Assembly: GCA_027575765.1 (NCBI GenBank)
Contig: JANBPT010000832.1
Location: 1-21,444, forward strand
DNA from: Tieghemiomyces parasiticus
Lineage: Eukaryota; Kickxellomycota; Dimargaritomycetes; Dimargaritales; Dimargaritaceae
Reading direction: 5' to 3'
DNA: 21,444 nt
Shown here: in pieces, positions 1 through 9,352 of the stretch
How positions within the stretch are numbered: position 1 is the first letter of the stretch
Layout of the letters: the number at the start of each line of letters is the position of its first letter
Notes under the pieces: model-generated
Seen by the model: the letters and a program-made list of their open reading frames with translations, nothing else
What the model was told of the DNA's origin: nothing
Databases searched by the model: none
Translations under genes and position numbers: made by a program

Positions 1-2787
1 GGTGCTACGGGAGTGCTGAGGAGTGTCGGGGTGATCGTGAGCGCACACAGGGCAGATCTTCAGCGTCCCCCTCCCTCCAGTATCATAAAAGACGCCATAC
101 GCCACATGATTGACCTGGAAGAATGGCGAGCAGACTGTGGAGTCTTAAAGCGAAAAAAGAAAAGAAAGAAAGAGTGTCGCGCTGACGCCGTGGCCGCTAT
201 CTTTCCTCAAGGTTCCAAATTCCACATCTCTATCCAAAAGGACAGAGACCCCTGCACATCCATCGCCTCGAAGGCACACGACCTATGACGTAGAAAGACG
301 ACGCGGGACTCCACATTCTTGGGGAGGTGGCAGAGGCTTGAGGAAGTGTACCAGAGCGGACAGCGGAGCACAGATGTCACGCCGACCAAGATGGTATGGA
401 GTGAATAATTAAAAATGGCACCGACAGGGTTAGCTGAGCAGAACGGGCGGCGCGGCCTGTTGGAAAAACAGCCCACGCGCAAGCCGACTATGTATTCAGG
501 CTACAAGGCCGAACGAGCTCTCGCAAGGGTGTAGAGAAAAACAGAACGCCCAGTAGCAAGTAGGTTTGGGCAGGCCCGGCGGGTCCAGTACGTTAGACCG
601 AGGCCCCGCGTCACACCTCACATCCCACTTGGAGAGGGCACCACACGAGTTGACGCGCCCGGCCAAAGTGCGAATGAGGCCCTGGCAAAGGCTTATGACA
701 CGCCAAGGTATGCTGGACGCGTCACCGACAGAGTACCGCTTGGGAGAGGGTCGAAGGGACCCGAGTTATCTCAACCGACGCTGGAGGGTGCGTCCACAGC
801 CCAGACAGCAGGTCAACCGGGGGCTTCTAAGTAAAGCAAACGCGTCCAACGCAGCCAGGAACGCGTCATAGATGGGGAGGAAACCACCCGGTAGAGGGAC
901 AGTAGAAAAATCGTGCGCCATACTTACGTGTGGGGGAAGGGGATGTCTAATGATGTGATGTACCTATACAAGACGAGAGAGGCGAGAAGTATAACCGTCG
1001 GAAAGTTGCAATGGAGGCTGTCAGTGAAGTTGAGAAATGTAAGCCAACCGGCAGAGGGGAGTTGAGCGCTTTTTAAACCGGTAGAGCGACGCTGGCAGTG
1101 ATTGTGATGAAGGGAGGAGAGCAGTGGAAGGCGGGGGTTTGGGGATGTTCATGGAGAAGGTGAGGGGCGGCGGCCAATCTTGGGCGGGGGGAGTCGGAGG
1201 GGGTAAGGTGTAAGTCATAGTGGGCGGGTGGGACGAGTACATGTGGACCGGCTGGCAAGGTTATGAAGGAGGCGGATGGCCCAGAACCGTGACTGTGTAT
1301 GGTCAGACAAAGAGACGATGGCCACCCCTGCCGCCGTTCCATCTCACTCTTGTAGCAGGGCCTTCCTTAGTGAATAGGAAGGATCTGCAGCCATTTCATT
1401 CGCGTTTCATATGCACACCCCAATGTCCTGCAGGAGGTGCTGTCAACAATTGAGGAGGAAATCCCCCCGCACTGTGGCTAAGAGGACAACCCCCCCCCAG
1501 GGCCAACCCAACACCGACCATGGGCGGGGAACTCCTAGCCCCTCGTGGAGAGAAAGGAATGGCAGACGTCCCTTTTGAGCCCCCCCAAGGTCATCCCCAT
1601 CTCCCGAAGAAAAGGCAGTAAGCTGCATCAAGGGATAACTTCCCACTACTCACAAGGGAACAGTCAGTAGGTGTTACGCCTACTTTGACCCCAGACCAAT
1701 ACCCATCGATAGCCCCTGGTTCCTGAAAAAATATGGTGTGCGGCGTTTGGGTGTACCGGTCCTAGTTTCTGGGTTTACTGCGATTAAAATTTTAAGGCGC
1801 TAAGGTCTCCATATCCTGGTATTGTACTATTGAATGAGCCTAATTTTTAATTTAGTGTTTTAAAGTGGAAACATAATAACGTGGCGTTTTGGTGATCAAG
1901 TCGAAAGTGGGTATTACTAATAGCAGTTGGCAGCCATTTTATAACTACACTGGCGTAAAAAACAGATTGATAATAAACTACAGGATGTTATTATTATGGT
2001 GTGCTATTAAGCTTGTGCGGTAACACAAGATATAGACTATAGATGATGTACTTTGGATCGGGGGTATTAGACTATAACAGTGACCGGAATCTAGAGCCTA
2101 CTAGCAAGAGAACCACGGAAATACGGTCCGCTCCTTTTTGAGCAAGACCAGCGCCATTCGATAGCCCGTGAAGCATTGGTAAACACAGTATAGGTCGCAA
2201 CCGTGTATACTGCGTAGTTCTCGAGTTATTCTTGTTTGATATTTTAGGGCATTAAGGCCTATTAAACTATAAAGGTATAATCAATTGCGCCCCGGATTTT
2301 TATATAAAGCAAACCGAGATCTGATAGTCGGTCCCGCTTTCAAAAGAACCCCTAGTGCGGTATAGGGGGTTTGGGAGTATGAAGTCGGACCAGAGGTATC
2401 CGAATCTGCAATGCAAAGGAGAATATGATAACTATTGATGGAGTTACCAAACTAATAAAATCTATAATGTATAACAATAAGTGAGCTTAAGGGGATATTG
2501 CTACTAGGTTTACTTCAAGGAATAGTGCCAACGGATGGCACTATGGGACAGGAAACAATAAAAGCTGCCGGGCCCTGTGTTGCATACTTGGGCCCGGCTT
2601 ATATACTATAACTATAATAGATGATCTATGCTAATTGGTGGAGGACCTGGCTGGTCCTCCGTCTCTTCCGGGCCTCTCCCCGAGGTCGCCCGGTCTCTTT
2701 CCTTTCTTTTCTTTTAACGGTTGTATAGGCGCGGCCTATTACAGTTCCTCAAAGGCAGAAGCCGTGCTCGGCCCAAAAATTGTGGCT
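1..2787. other. Intergenic region without a supportable gene; AT-rich middle part with hairpins
   Basis: No reading frame here shows a domain, a good start and a codon bias like the real genes of the window. Positions 1-1700 are moderately GC-rich and give several short open frames on both strands, none recognisable. About 1730-2640 is clearly richer in A+T and full of stops in all frames. It carries short perfect inverted repeats, densest at 2186-2693 and listed separately. A run of nine C lies at 1490-1498. A pyrimidine-rich stretch (2694-2716) lies between the hairpins and the tRNA gene. What the AT-rich part is cannot be told from sequence alone. Confidence 0.6.
2186..2693. repeat. Cluster of short GC-rich inverted repeats (hairpins)
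   Basis: Several inverted repeats can be read directly. They are 2186-2192 with 2206-2212 (7 bp), 2313-2317 with 2328-2332 (5 bp), 2349-2354 with 2363-2368 (CCCCTA/TAGGGG), 2522-2530 with 2536-2544 (9 bp perfect, 5-base loop), 2567-2575 with 2590-2598 (GCCGGGCCC/GGGCCCGGC, 14-base loop), 2640-2647 with 2653-2660 (GGAGGACC/GGTCCTCC, 5-base loop) and 2668-2673 with 2688-2693 (CCGGGC/GCCCGG). The last one has an inner CCTC/GAGG stem at 2673-2676 and 2682-2685. The last four fall within 172 bases. The stems are GC-rich while the surrounding DNA is AT-rich. Function is unknown. Confidence 0.7.
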
Positions 2788-2859
2788 TCTTCGGTAGTAT
2801 AGTGGTAAGTATCCCTGCCTGTCACGCAGGAGACCGGGGTTCAATTCCCCGCCGGAGAG
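2788..2859 (+). tRNA. tRNA-Asp, anticodon GTC
   Basis: This is a 72-base tRNA gene without an intron. The acceptor arms TCTTCGG (2788-2794) and CCGGAGA (2852-2858) pair over seven positions with one G-T pair, and the discriminator base is G2859. The anticodon stem CCTGC/GCAGG (2814-2818, 2826-2830) holds the loop CTGTCAC with anticodon GTC at 2821-2823, which reads Asp codons. The T arm CCGGG-TTCAATT-CCCGC-like region gives the B box GGTTCAATTCC, with A where G is usual. The A-box-like TAGTATAGTGGT lies in the D arm. The 3' CCA is not encoded, as expected in a eukaryote. A run of seven T follows at 2867-2873. Confidence 0.97.
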
Positions 2860-2866
2860 AGTATGA

Positions 2867-2873
2867 TTTTTTT
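2867..2873 (+). terminator. RNA polymerase III terminator of the tRNA-Asp gene
   Basis: Seven consecutive T on the RNA-like strand begin eight bases after the discriminator base of the tRNA gene. Runs of four or more T end RNA polymerase III transcription, so this is the expected stop for the tRNA precursor. Confidence 0.85.
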
Positions 2874-3317
2874 AAATGTTGAAGATGTTCTGGTATTTTA
2901 TTTTAACGTAAGGCAGCCGACTCGTTACAATTGCTTTTTAGTGTTCTAAAACTTTAACATTCAGATACTCGGGAAAAATGACGGCATGTTTGTGTAATTA
3001 TTGTTTAGCCCAGCTACTTTACATACCACGGTGAGGTGAGTATTGATGGGGTGTAATATATTGACAGTTAAACTTGAATGGCGAAGAAGGTAAGAGCCAC
3101 CGAAGGTATCTCGGCGGAGTAAAAAGTATACAGAAGGAAAAAGAGAAGGTGACAGTGTCTATGCATACGAAACGGGTAGAGTGGGAGACTGTCAGCCACA
3201 GACAGGTCGTGTGGCACCGATCCCAGATCAGGGTATATATATATATAAGGTAACATGGTACGCGGGATCCCGACGACCCACCAAGCCTAATAAATGAAAA
3301 CGTCAAGGGGTGGTTGT
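2874..3317. other. Intergenic, 3' flank of the hydrolase gene
   Basis: This stretch lies between the tRNA terminator and the stop codon of the minus-strand hydrolase gene. It should contain the 3' untranslated region and polyadenylation site of that gene. On the minus strand a hexamer AATAAA can be read near 2897-2903, but it is about 415 bases past the stop, so its role is uncertain. A (TA)7 microsatellite lies at 3234-3247. I see no gene. Confidence 0.5.
3234..3247. repeat. (TA)7 microsatellite
   Basis: Seven uninterrupted TA units lie downstream of the hydrolase stop codon. A similar (TA)8 tract occurs at 7114-7129 in the next large gap. Both are in non-coding DNA. Confidence 0.9.
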
Positions 3318-6044
3318 TTACAAAAGCTTATGGGTCAACGTAGCAGGCCACGGCCGGTGGACCCGTTTGCGTAGCCGCCGGCCGATACGTGGCAACCGAC
3401 GGGTGACATTAGGGAAGTGGCCGCGATGCTTGCGCTGGGAGTGTAGCGAGGCGGTCGACGATTGCTGGCGCGGAATGACCGGGGGGGACTCGGGGACTGA
3501 TGTGGTGGAGGTACGCGGAACGGGAGAGGAAGAGAGGGGTGGGGTAGTGGAATCGTCAGGATGATAATGATGACGGTGATCAGCAGGCCTTTGCGACGGC
3601 CCGGGACTCGACGACGCGGTCAGGATGGGCGACGTAGAACCAGCCATCGGTGTGTTCGTAGAAGGCCCAGGCAGGTCACCGTTAGCATGGGTACGGACGA
3701 TCCGGACGGTAGCGGCACAAAACTCGGCGACGGGGTTCACTGACCAGGGCCGGACCCGATTCCCGTCGGAGCCGGCTTCGAGCCAGGCGAGGTGACCGCC
3801 GTGCTGAGTCGTAGCGAGGAAGGCATACGGATTCTGACGGAACGCTTGGTATGGGATAGACTTGGAAGAACAGACGGGATCATCAAGGCTGTTGAGGCAG
3901 AGCAACGGGATACGGACCTGGGCCACGTAGGGCGCGCTGCTGGATTTGATGTAGTAGTCCCGGGGGCTCTCGTACCCAAACACGCGGCAGGTCACTAGGT
4001 CGTCAAAGTCGGACATGGTCTTGCTCTTGGCCACTTGATCCACGTCGAGATCTGAGCCGAGGAACACATGTTTGTGGCGCATGAAGGCGTGGACCATGTT
4101 ATTGCGCATTACTCGCTTGTACACCAGGGAGCCCAAAATACCTTCGCTGACTTTCTCGGAGGCCAGTAGCATGTTGAAGGGATTGCCCACTGAGACGAGG
4201 CCCCGGAACACGCAGCGGTCGCCTTCCTCCCCGGCATACTTGACGATGATGTTAGCGCCCAGTGAGAACCCCACGCCAACCATCGGGGTGGTTGGGTACC
4301 GCGCGTGGATGTGGTTGACCACATAGCGTACGTCCTCGGTATTGCCGGCACTGTACATCTTGGGGGTAAGCAGTTCTGAGAAGCCACAACCGCGGTTGTT
4401 CATCACCACGGCGCGGAACCGCGTCTGTCGCACGCCGGGACCCTCGGTCATCTTCTTGACCTGAGCCCGTACGTAGAACTCGTGGCTACCGCCAGTGAGA
4501 CCATGCAACATAAATACGATCGGGAGGCTTGTGTCTGGGTACTCCTCAAAGGACGGATACCAGTCGATGGCGATGCCGCCACCGTCGGGTAGGGCGACCG
4601 ATTCGCTGCAGAGCAAAAAGAAATAACAAAAGGTAAGATGGTGTTGGGAAGTGGTGACAAGGGTAGTGTTAGTGAACCGCGGTGCAGTGGCGAGATCGGG
4701 AATACGCCATACGGGGCCCCTTGGCAGCAAACTCTCGTAGCTGAGGTCACCAAAGGAGGAAAGTGAGAGGATCGATGTAGCCTTAACCACATTATCCCTT
4801 GATGGCGCCACCCATTTCGTCACAGTGCGATTGGGACATAGACAGGACAAAAGATGACCAAACTGACACGTCACCAACCCCACACACACCCACACCAACC
4901 CAGTTCCCATGCCAAAGTTACCGTTGAGGTACGTTTCGTTGCGACTAGGGGGGAGGAGGAGTGGTAAGTGGAGGAATTGTAGGGTATTCACAATCCGCCC
5001 TACAAACGTGGGAATAGCGCCCAACCAAATAAGGCAAGGCAGGATTGGTGACGCCTGAAGGTACTACGGTTCCCATCCTCAGCGGCAGCCCTCCGCACCT
5101 TGTTTTACTTTGAGGGTAAGGTCGTAGCCCACTTACCGCTTATAGTTAACGTCGTAGCCCTTGAAGTAGGCCAGCTTGGTGATGGTGGCGGTCTGTAGGT
5201 GGGCGTTGAACAGCCACATAGACGGCTTGAAGGAGGCCTGTTCGGGGTCGGTGAGCGAGGGACACTCTTTCTGCAGCAGCTCCATGAGACTAAGCATGGA
5301 GCTGCCGTTGTCGTTATCGTCGTCGTTGCGGTGCCGGGTGGGCTGGACAGCAGTGGCTTCCGTCGAATCGGAAGGTAGTGGTGGCGATGGATATGAGGCT
5401 GGTAAGGACGACCGCACAGCACTAGATAGCTGATAAGAATTTAAAGGCTCCACAGAAGTGCCGTGGGTGGCCGCCGAAGATCCCGAGTTGACCGGGATGT
5501 CAGGCCAGGCGGGGTCGGTACCAGCTGAGGGGCAGCTACCCCATCGGCGGCGCCACCGCGAGCCCGCCACTGTGGGACCGTCTGGGGATCCCTCGGCCGA
5601 CGGATTGCGGCGGGATCTTCGCTTCGCCCCGTCGTCCTGATCGCTCGAGTCGGACGAGTCGGAAAAAATGGGGTCCCCATGGGGTCCACTCCGGGTATGA
5701 CAGTGATGGATCGGAATGCCACTAGTTCCCTCGACGGCGGCGGCCAGGGCCGCGGGCAGGGCGACGGCGGGGCCCGGGTTAGAAGCCGGGGCGGCGGCGC
5801 CGTCCCTGTCACCCTCACTGACCGACCGAGCCTTGAGGTCGTAGGCCAGGGCGGGGGCCAATTGGACCTCGACGTCCTGCGAGCTGTGGGTCAACGTCAG
5901 CTGGTGCGACGGGTTGGCGTACTTTTTGTACAGCCAGTACATAGTCGTAACAAGCAGGACCTGGAAAACGGGTAAAGGAATGAGGCGAGTGGGGTCGGCG
6001 ATCGGTTCGTAGAGCAGCGACAGTGCTGACACAGATAGGCTCAT
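3318..6044 (-). CDS. Membrane-anchored alpha/beta hydrolase, YheT/EMB8/ABHD1-3 family
   Basis: Two exons: 6044-5137 and 4605-3318, giving 731 residues. The intron (5136-4606) has a GTAAGT donor and a CTGCAG acceptor. The join rebuilds NYKR-ESVALPDGG, typical of the family. The start is the first in-frame ATG and sits in a good context (GCCAGCCATGA). Residues about 21-38 form a membrane segment. Residues about 60-250 are rich in Ser, Pro and Ala and look disordered. The hydrolase core begins near 265 (WLFNAHLQT). The oxyanion-region motif HGLTGGS is at 337-343, the nucleophile Ser417 lies in GFSLGAN, the acid is Asp544 or Asp545 in LDDP, and His574 lies in GGHLAW. The family hydrolyses or transfers acyl esters of lipids or fatty acids; the substrate here is unknown. 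The tail after about 605 is low-complexity and ends basic. Members usually have 320-480 residues, so the additions are large. Confidence 0.9.
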
Positions 6045-6481
6045 GGCTGGCGAGAACAGTAGGAGGGCGAGGCGTATCGGCGGAAAGGCAGTGTCTTGGC
6101 CGAAAGATAGACAAAAAGTAAGGCCTATGTGAGGGGGGGGCGAGAGAGTGAGAGATGCCTGATTTAGCGAGGTAGTGAACAGATACGCCGAAAAGTGAGG
6201 TAGGAGGGGCAAGGGCGCCGGGTCAGAGTGAGGTGGAGCCGGTGTGGCGTACCCAAGAAAGTGTAGGCAGGGAGGTGGTGAGAGAAACCTGGGGGGTGCT
6301 GATTCCGTAGACCAGTGCAACAGACATGGGCAAGTAGAGCAAGGAGTGGAGGGACTAACGGGCGAGGTACGCACGGGAACGGTGGCGGTGAAATACGGGG
6401 GGGGGGGTATCGGGTAGTCGTGACGTTAGACGGGAGGGCGGAACCAAAGATGCGGCGAGCTCAGCGACTTAGATGATGTTG

Positions 6482-6488
6482 TTATATA
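6482..6488 (-). promoter_or_regulatory. Candidate TATA box upstream of the hydrolase gene
   Basis: TATATAA reads on the minus strand about 440 bases before the chosen ATG at 6044. This would imply a leader of about 400 bases, or a leader intron. The match is good, but one short motif is weak evidence. Confidence 0.3.
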
Positions 6489-7113
6489 TGAAGGGGAAGG
6501 CGAAAGTGAGGCGGGGCTATGGTTGGACAACAACGAACCAGACACAAAGAGATTGGAGAGGCCTTGGCGTGCGCCAACGGATAAGCGGGCGTGAGCAGAA
6601 GAAAAAGGGATGGCGGCGAGAGCGGTGGTAGGGGGAGAAAAAAAAGAACGTTTGGGCACCTGTGCGGCAGGCTTGGCGGTGATCGTGTGGCAGGCACTAC
6701 TGCTGCTTAACCACAATAGCAGGGCAGATGACGACCTCGAGAACGAAGGTCCATTAGACGGCGGGACAGCTGAATCAAGAAAAATCGCATCCAGGCCAGC
6801 TGCAGGTTCGGCTGATGAGGACGATAGTAAAAAGCAGGGTGTGCATAGAGAAGTAGAAGCGGAGGCGGTAGATTGTGCTTCGCGTAGAGTGCTAGAGGGG
6901 TCGTTGGAAAGAGACGCACAAGGGTGTTCGAAGAATCTCAGGTGTCACCAGTGATGGATGTACGCCTTTGGAACCGGCAGGGTTGGTTCGCGGCGGTCAA
7001 CTTCTCCAAAGCAACGGCCAAACACAAATTGGGGGCGGGTTTTACACAACGAGGCGGGAGGCGATAACAAGCAGGATCTTCTACAGGCAGGGGCGTGCGG
7101 CCGAGCAGCCTCG

Positions 7114-7129
7114 TATATATATATATATA
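7114..7129. repeat. (TA)8 microsatellite
   Basis: Eight uninterrupted TA units lie in the gap upstream of the hydrolase gene. The tract falls inside a chance minus-strand open frame, where it would give alternating Tyr and Ile; this argues against that frame being a gene. Confidence 0.9.
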
Positions 7130-7939
7130 GCAAGTAAGAGGTGACGTGGCGTGATGAATCAAGTTGGTTGGTTTGCTCGGAGGTTAGCGCAGTAGTCGTC
7201 ACGACCCCTGGCTTAGAGCCCACCCGGGCCATAGTTTTAGCCGGGCTTGAAAGTGATGACGGCAGATTTCCCCAAGAGTGATGGGAAGGCAGGGAAGGGC
7301 GTCTGGATGCAACCGTATCACAATAGTGGGAGGGGCCCTCTGCCAATTCGGCCGCCACAGTGCCAGGACGAGGGAATGGGGATCATCTTTTCGCAGGGAA
7401 CCAGGGTGGAGACGAGAGACGGCGGTGCTGGCGTTTCAGTGATGGGCGATGCCAAAGGGGTTGTGCAGGGCCATGCCCCAGCGGATGTGGAGGGTGAGAA
7501 TTCGCGAGGCCGGGCCCGGGCTACACACCTAGAATCTAACTGGTGTAATCCTCCGCCCTCCGCACTGCGAAAACCCCCCCACCCACCCACAGAAAAGCCG
7601 GTGGCAAATAGGGGTACACGAGAGCCAGTGCCATTACGATGGATCGGGGAGCCAATGGTGGAAACAGGGTGGTTTCATAATGACCCCGGCAACATGCACT
7701 GGAAGCAACCAAGCCCTTGCAACGCTACTCATTCCCCGCTTTACCGCAGGACTGGGCTGCTGGAGCTCCTTCGTATGGCAGATTAGTCAGCGCCTCGAAC
7801 AAAGTAACTAGTAGCGGAGAGACATTGGCTGCAGCCGAGTGGACCATTATCATCATCGTCGCAGCGAAACGTCTCCCGAGTCTACCTCCTTTGATTAGCT
7901 CGCCACCTTCCGCTGAGCTTGCCGGAAGAGCTTACAAAT

Positions 7940-8521
7940 ATGGAGGCCGTAGACCATCTCCGATGGTGGGTGCACTGTGAACTAAGAGACACCCTGATTT
8001 CCTCGTATACGGCATGTCCTGATGACCACCACCGAGAGTCAGAACGGGCGGTGATTAACCGGCCACAGTAGTTTGGCATGGACAAAGAGCGCCCACTTCT
8101 GGCCGCTGTGCGTCTAGTCCTGTCTTTTTTTTTCCAGCTTGGCTGTGATCTGTTGAGGTATACACTCCACTCGCTGTTGCGAACGGGCTGTCTAGACTAT
8201 CAGATAATCATGATCTCCTCAACGGAAATTTCATTCCTTGGCAACAGCTTACTGGTACGACTAAACCTCCATTTAGGTTGCCTAATACCAAACCAGCCGG
8301 CCATTCTAGCGAGTCTCCTACGGAACTCTTGGCCTCTGGAGACAGTCGCGTATGTTCGGAACGGGCCCTCGCACCCATCCTTGAATCTCTCCCCTTCCCT
8401 GATGACGGTGAGGGTTATCTCGTCTATCGTACTTTGGCCGCGTTTTTTCTCCTATACGTCAGCCGCTATTCTACCTGCTCTAGGAGCTAATCGCTCTCAT
8501 CGCGCCGACGTCGGGAGGTGA
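7940..8521 (+). CDS. Possible small spliced gene, product unknown
   Basis: I do not recognise this product. An ATG at 7940 in a good context (AAATATGG) opens 43 codons that start MEAVDHLRWW and end in a stop at 8069. Strong acceptor-like sequence (nine T then CCAG) ends at 8137. A plausible chain is exon 7940-8050, a 20-base exon 8138-8157 before GTATAC, exon 8277-8407 before GTGAGG, and a last exon 8463-8521 after a T-rich tract and CAG. This keeps frame and gives about 106 residues with an acidic middle (LESLPFPDD) and a basic end. The first donor (GTGATT) is weak and the second exon is very short. A rival reading is one unspliced frame, 8078-8521 (147 residues, hydrophobic). This is the only plus-strand protein candidate I would list. 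Confidence 0.25.
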
Positions 8522-9352
8522 GGGCAAGTCTGGCACGTGAAAGTCATCGGGTCCATCGGCCACTAGTTGGCCGGTGACGAATGAAGAACTGATGGCGTAG
8601 GTTTGACACTGAAAAGGGAGTGGTTCCATAGCGTGCTCCGGTAAATCCTAATTAGGGGGAGGTGGGCGTGTCGGCGGTTTCCTACGACTCTTATCCAGAG
8701 GGCTAGGAGGGCTGGAAGGCCGGTAAGCATTGATTGTCTTGCTCTTACGGCCAGGTATTCTAATTGCCTACAAAAAATAAATCAATTGCTCATAAAAGTT
8801 TAAATCGGTCTAACCAGCCTGTAATTGTTGAGTAAAAAGGTCCGCCATTCTAGGATGCTGTTCACGTTAAGCGCTGGAGAACTAGCCTATATCCAGCCCA
8901 TAATATCCTAACTAGGGGTTGATTCCCACTGTACGGCTCACGTGGTAGCCTTGCCAACGTTACGCCAGGCACCGGGGAATCAGTGTAGAAACGGCGAATA
9001 CAGCCTGTATCTATTAACGTCACGGACGATGTATTTTCCGCAGCGATACTACTACGTCATCGTTGGGGGAGACCAGATAGATAGGAAAGTGGTAGGCGGC
9101 GTGGCGGTCAACCACGTAAGCTTACCAGGGAGAGGGGGCTGATGTCAACAAATGTAATTGTTTATCACAACTAGTAGTGTACAGATTATAAGCAAAGGTA
9201 AAAAATGGGGGGGGGGGTTCCCGGGCAGTTCCCTACCTAACCGCACTACAGAAAAAAAAAATCCTTCTGGCGCGGCAGGGATCGGCCAGTCGGGGTGGTC
9301 AGCCAGTGGATGCCTCCTAAGGACCCTCCCACGCACGCCTGCCTTCTACATC
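8522..9352. other. Intergenic, 3' flank of the DCAF11-like gene
   Basis: No gene seen. The right part should hold the 3' untranslated region of the minus-strand DCAF11-like gene. A short AT-rich stretch lies at about 8757-8830. Small inverted repeats include 8557-8573 (CGGCCA/TGGCCG), the palindrome CCTAATTAGG at 8647-8656, and an imperfect hairpin at about 8718-8752 (GGCCGGTAAG against CTTACGGCC, one base missing). A run of eleven G lies at 9207-9217. Confidence 0.5.

Larger units (their letters stand above)
6045..7939. other. Gap: hydrolase 5' region and unassigned DNA
   Basis: The part next to 6044 is the probable promoter and 5' leader of the minus-strand hydrolase gene. The reading frame stays open upstream to about 6374 but contains no ATG there. 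A TATATAA motif reads on the minus strand at 6488-6482. G runs occur at 6133-6140 and 6397-6407, and a (TA)8 repeat at 7114-7129. Open frames at 6610-6954 (plus), 6945-7358 (minus) and 7256-7786 (plus) have no recognisable domain. The first begins with an ATG in fair context and is described under findings. I assign no gene with confidence. Confidence 0.5.

Noticed and set aside
13..288. Plus-strand open frame of 91 codons at the window start
   Set aside because: It starts with GTG, has a Lys/Arg run from an A/G-rich stretch, and shows no family or supporting splice sites.
4606..5024. N-terminal 140 codons continuous with hydrolase exon 2
   Set aside because: This is the intron read in frame by chance. 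It has a consensus donor and acceptor at its ends, no ATG at the frame start, and the spliced join restores the family sequence.
5357..5374. Hairpin resembling a tRNA T arm (CTTCCG-TCGAAT-CGGAAG)
   Set aside because: No acceptor, D or anticodon arms fit around it, and it lies inside the first exon of the hydrolase gene.
6945..7358. Minus-strand open frame of 137 codons
   Set aside because: It runs through a (TA)8 microsatellite, which gives a Tyr/Ile repeat, and has no recognisable content.
7256..7786. Plus-strand open frame of about 176 codons
   Set aside because: No domain, weak codon pattern, and overlapping minus-strand frames of similar quality. I see nothing to favour it over chance.
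8915..8932. B-box-like sequence GGGTTGATTCCC
   Set aside because: The surrounding bases do not fold into a tRNA and no A box or T run is placed correctly.
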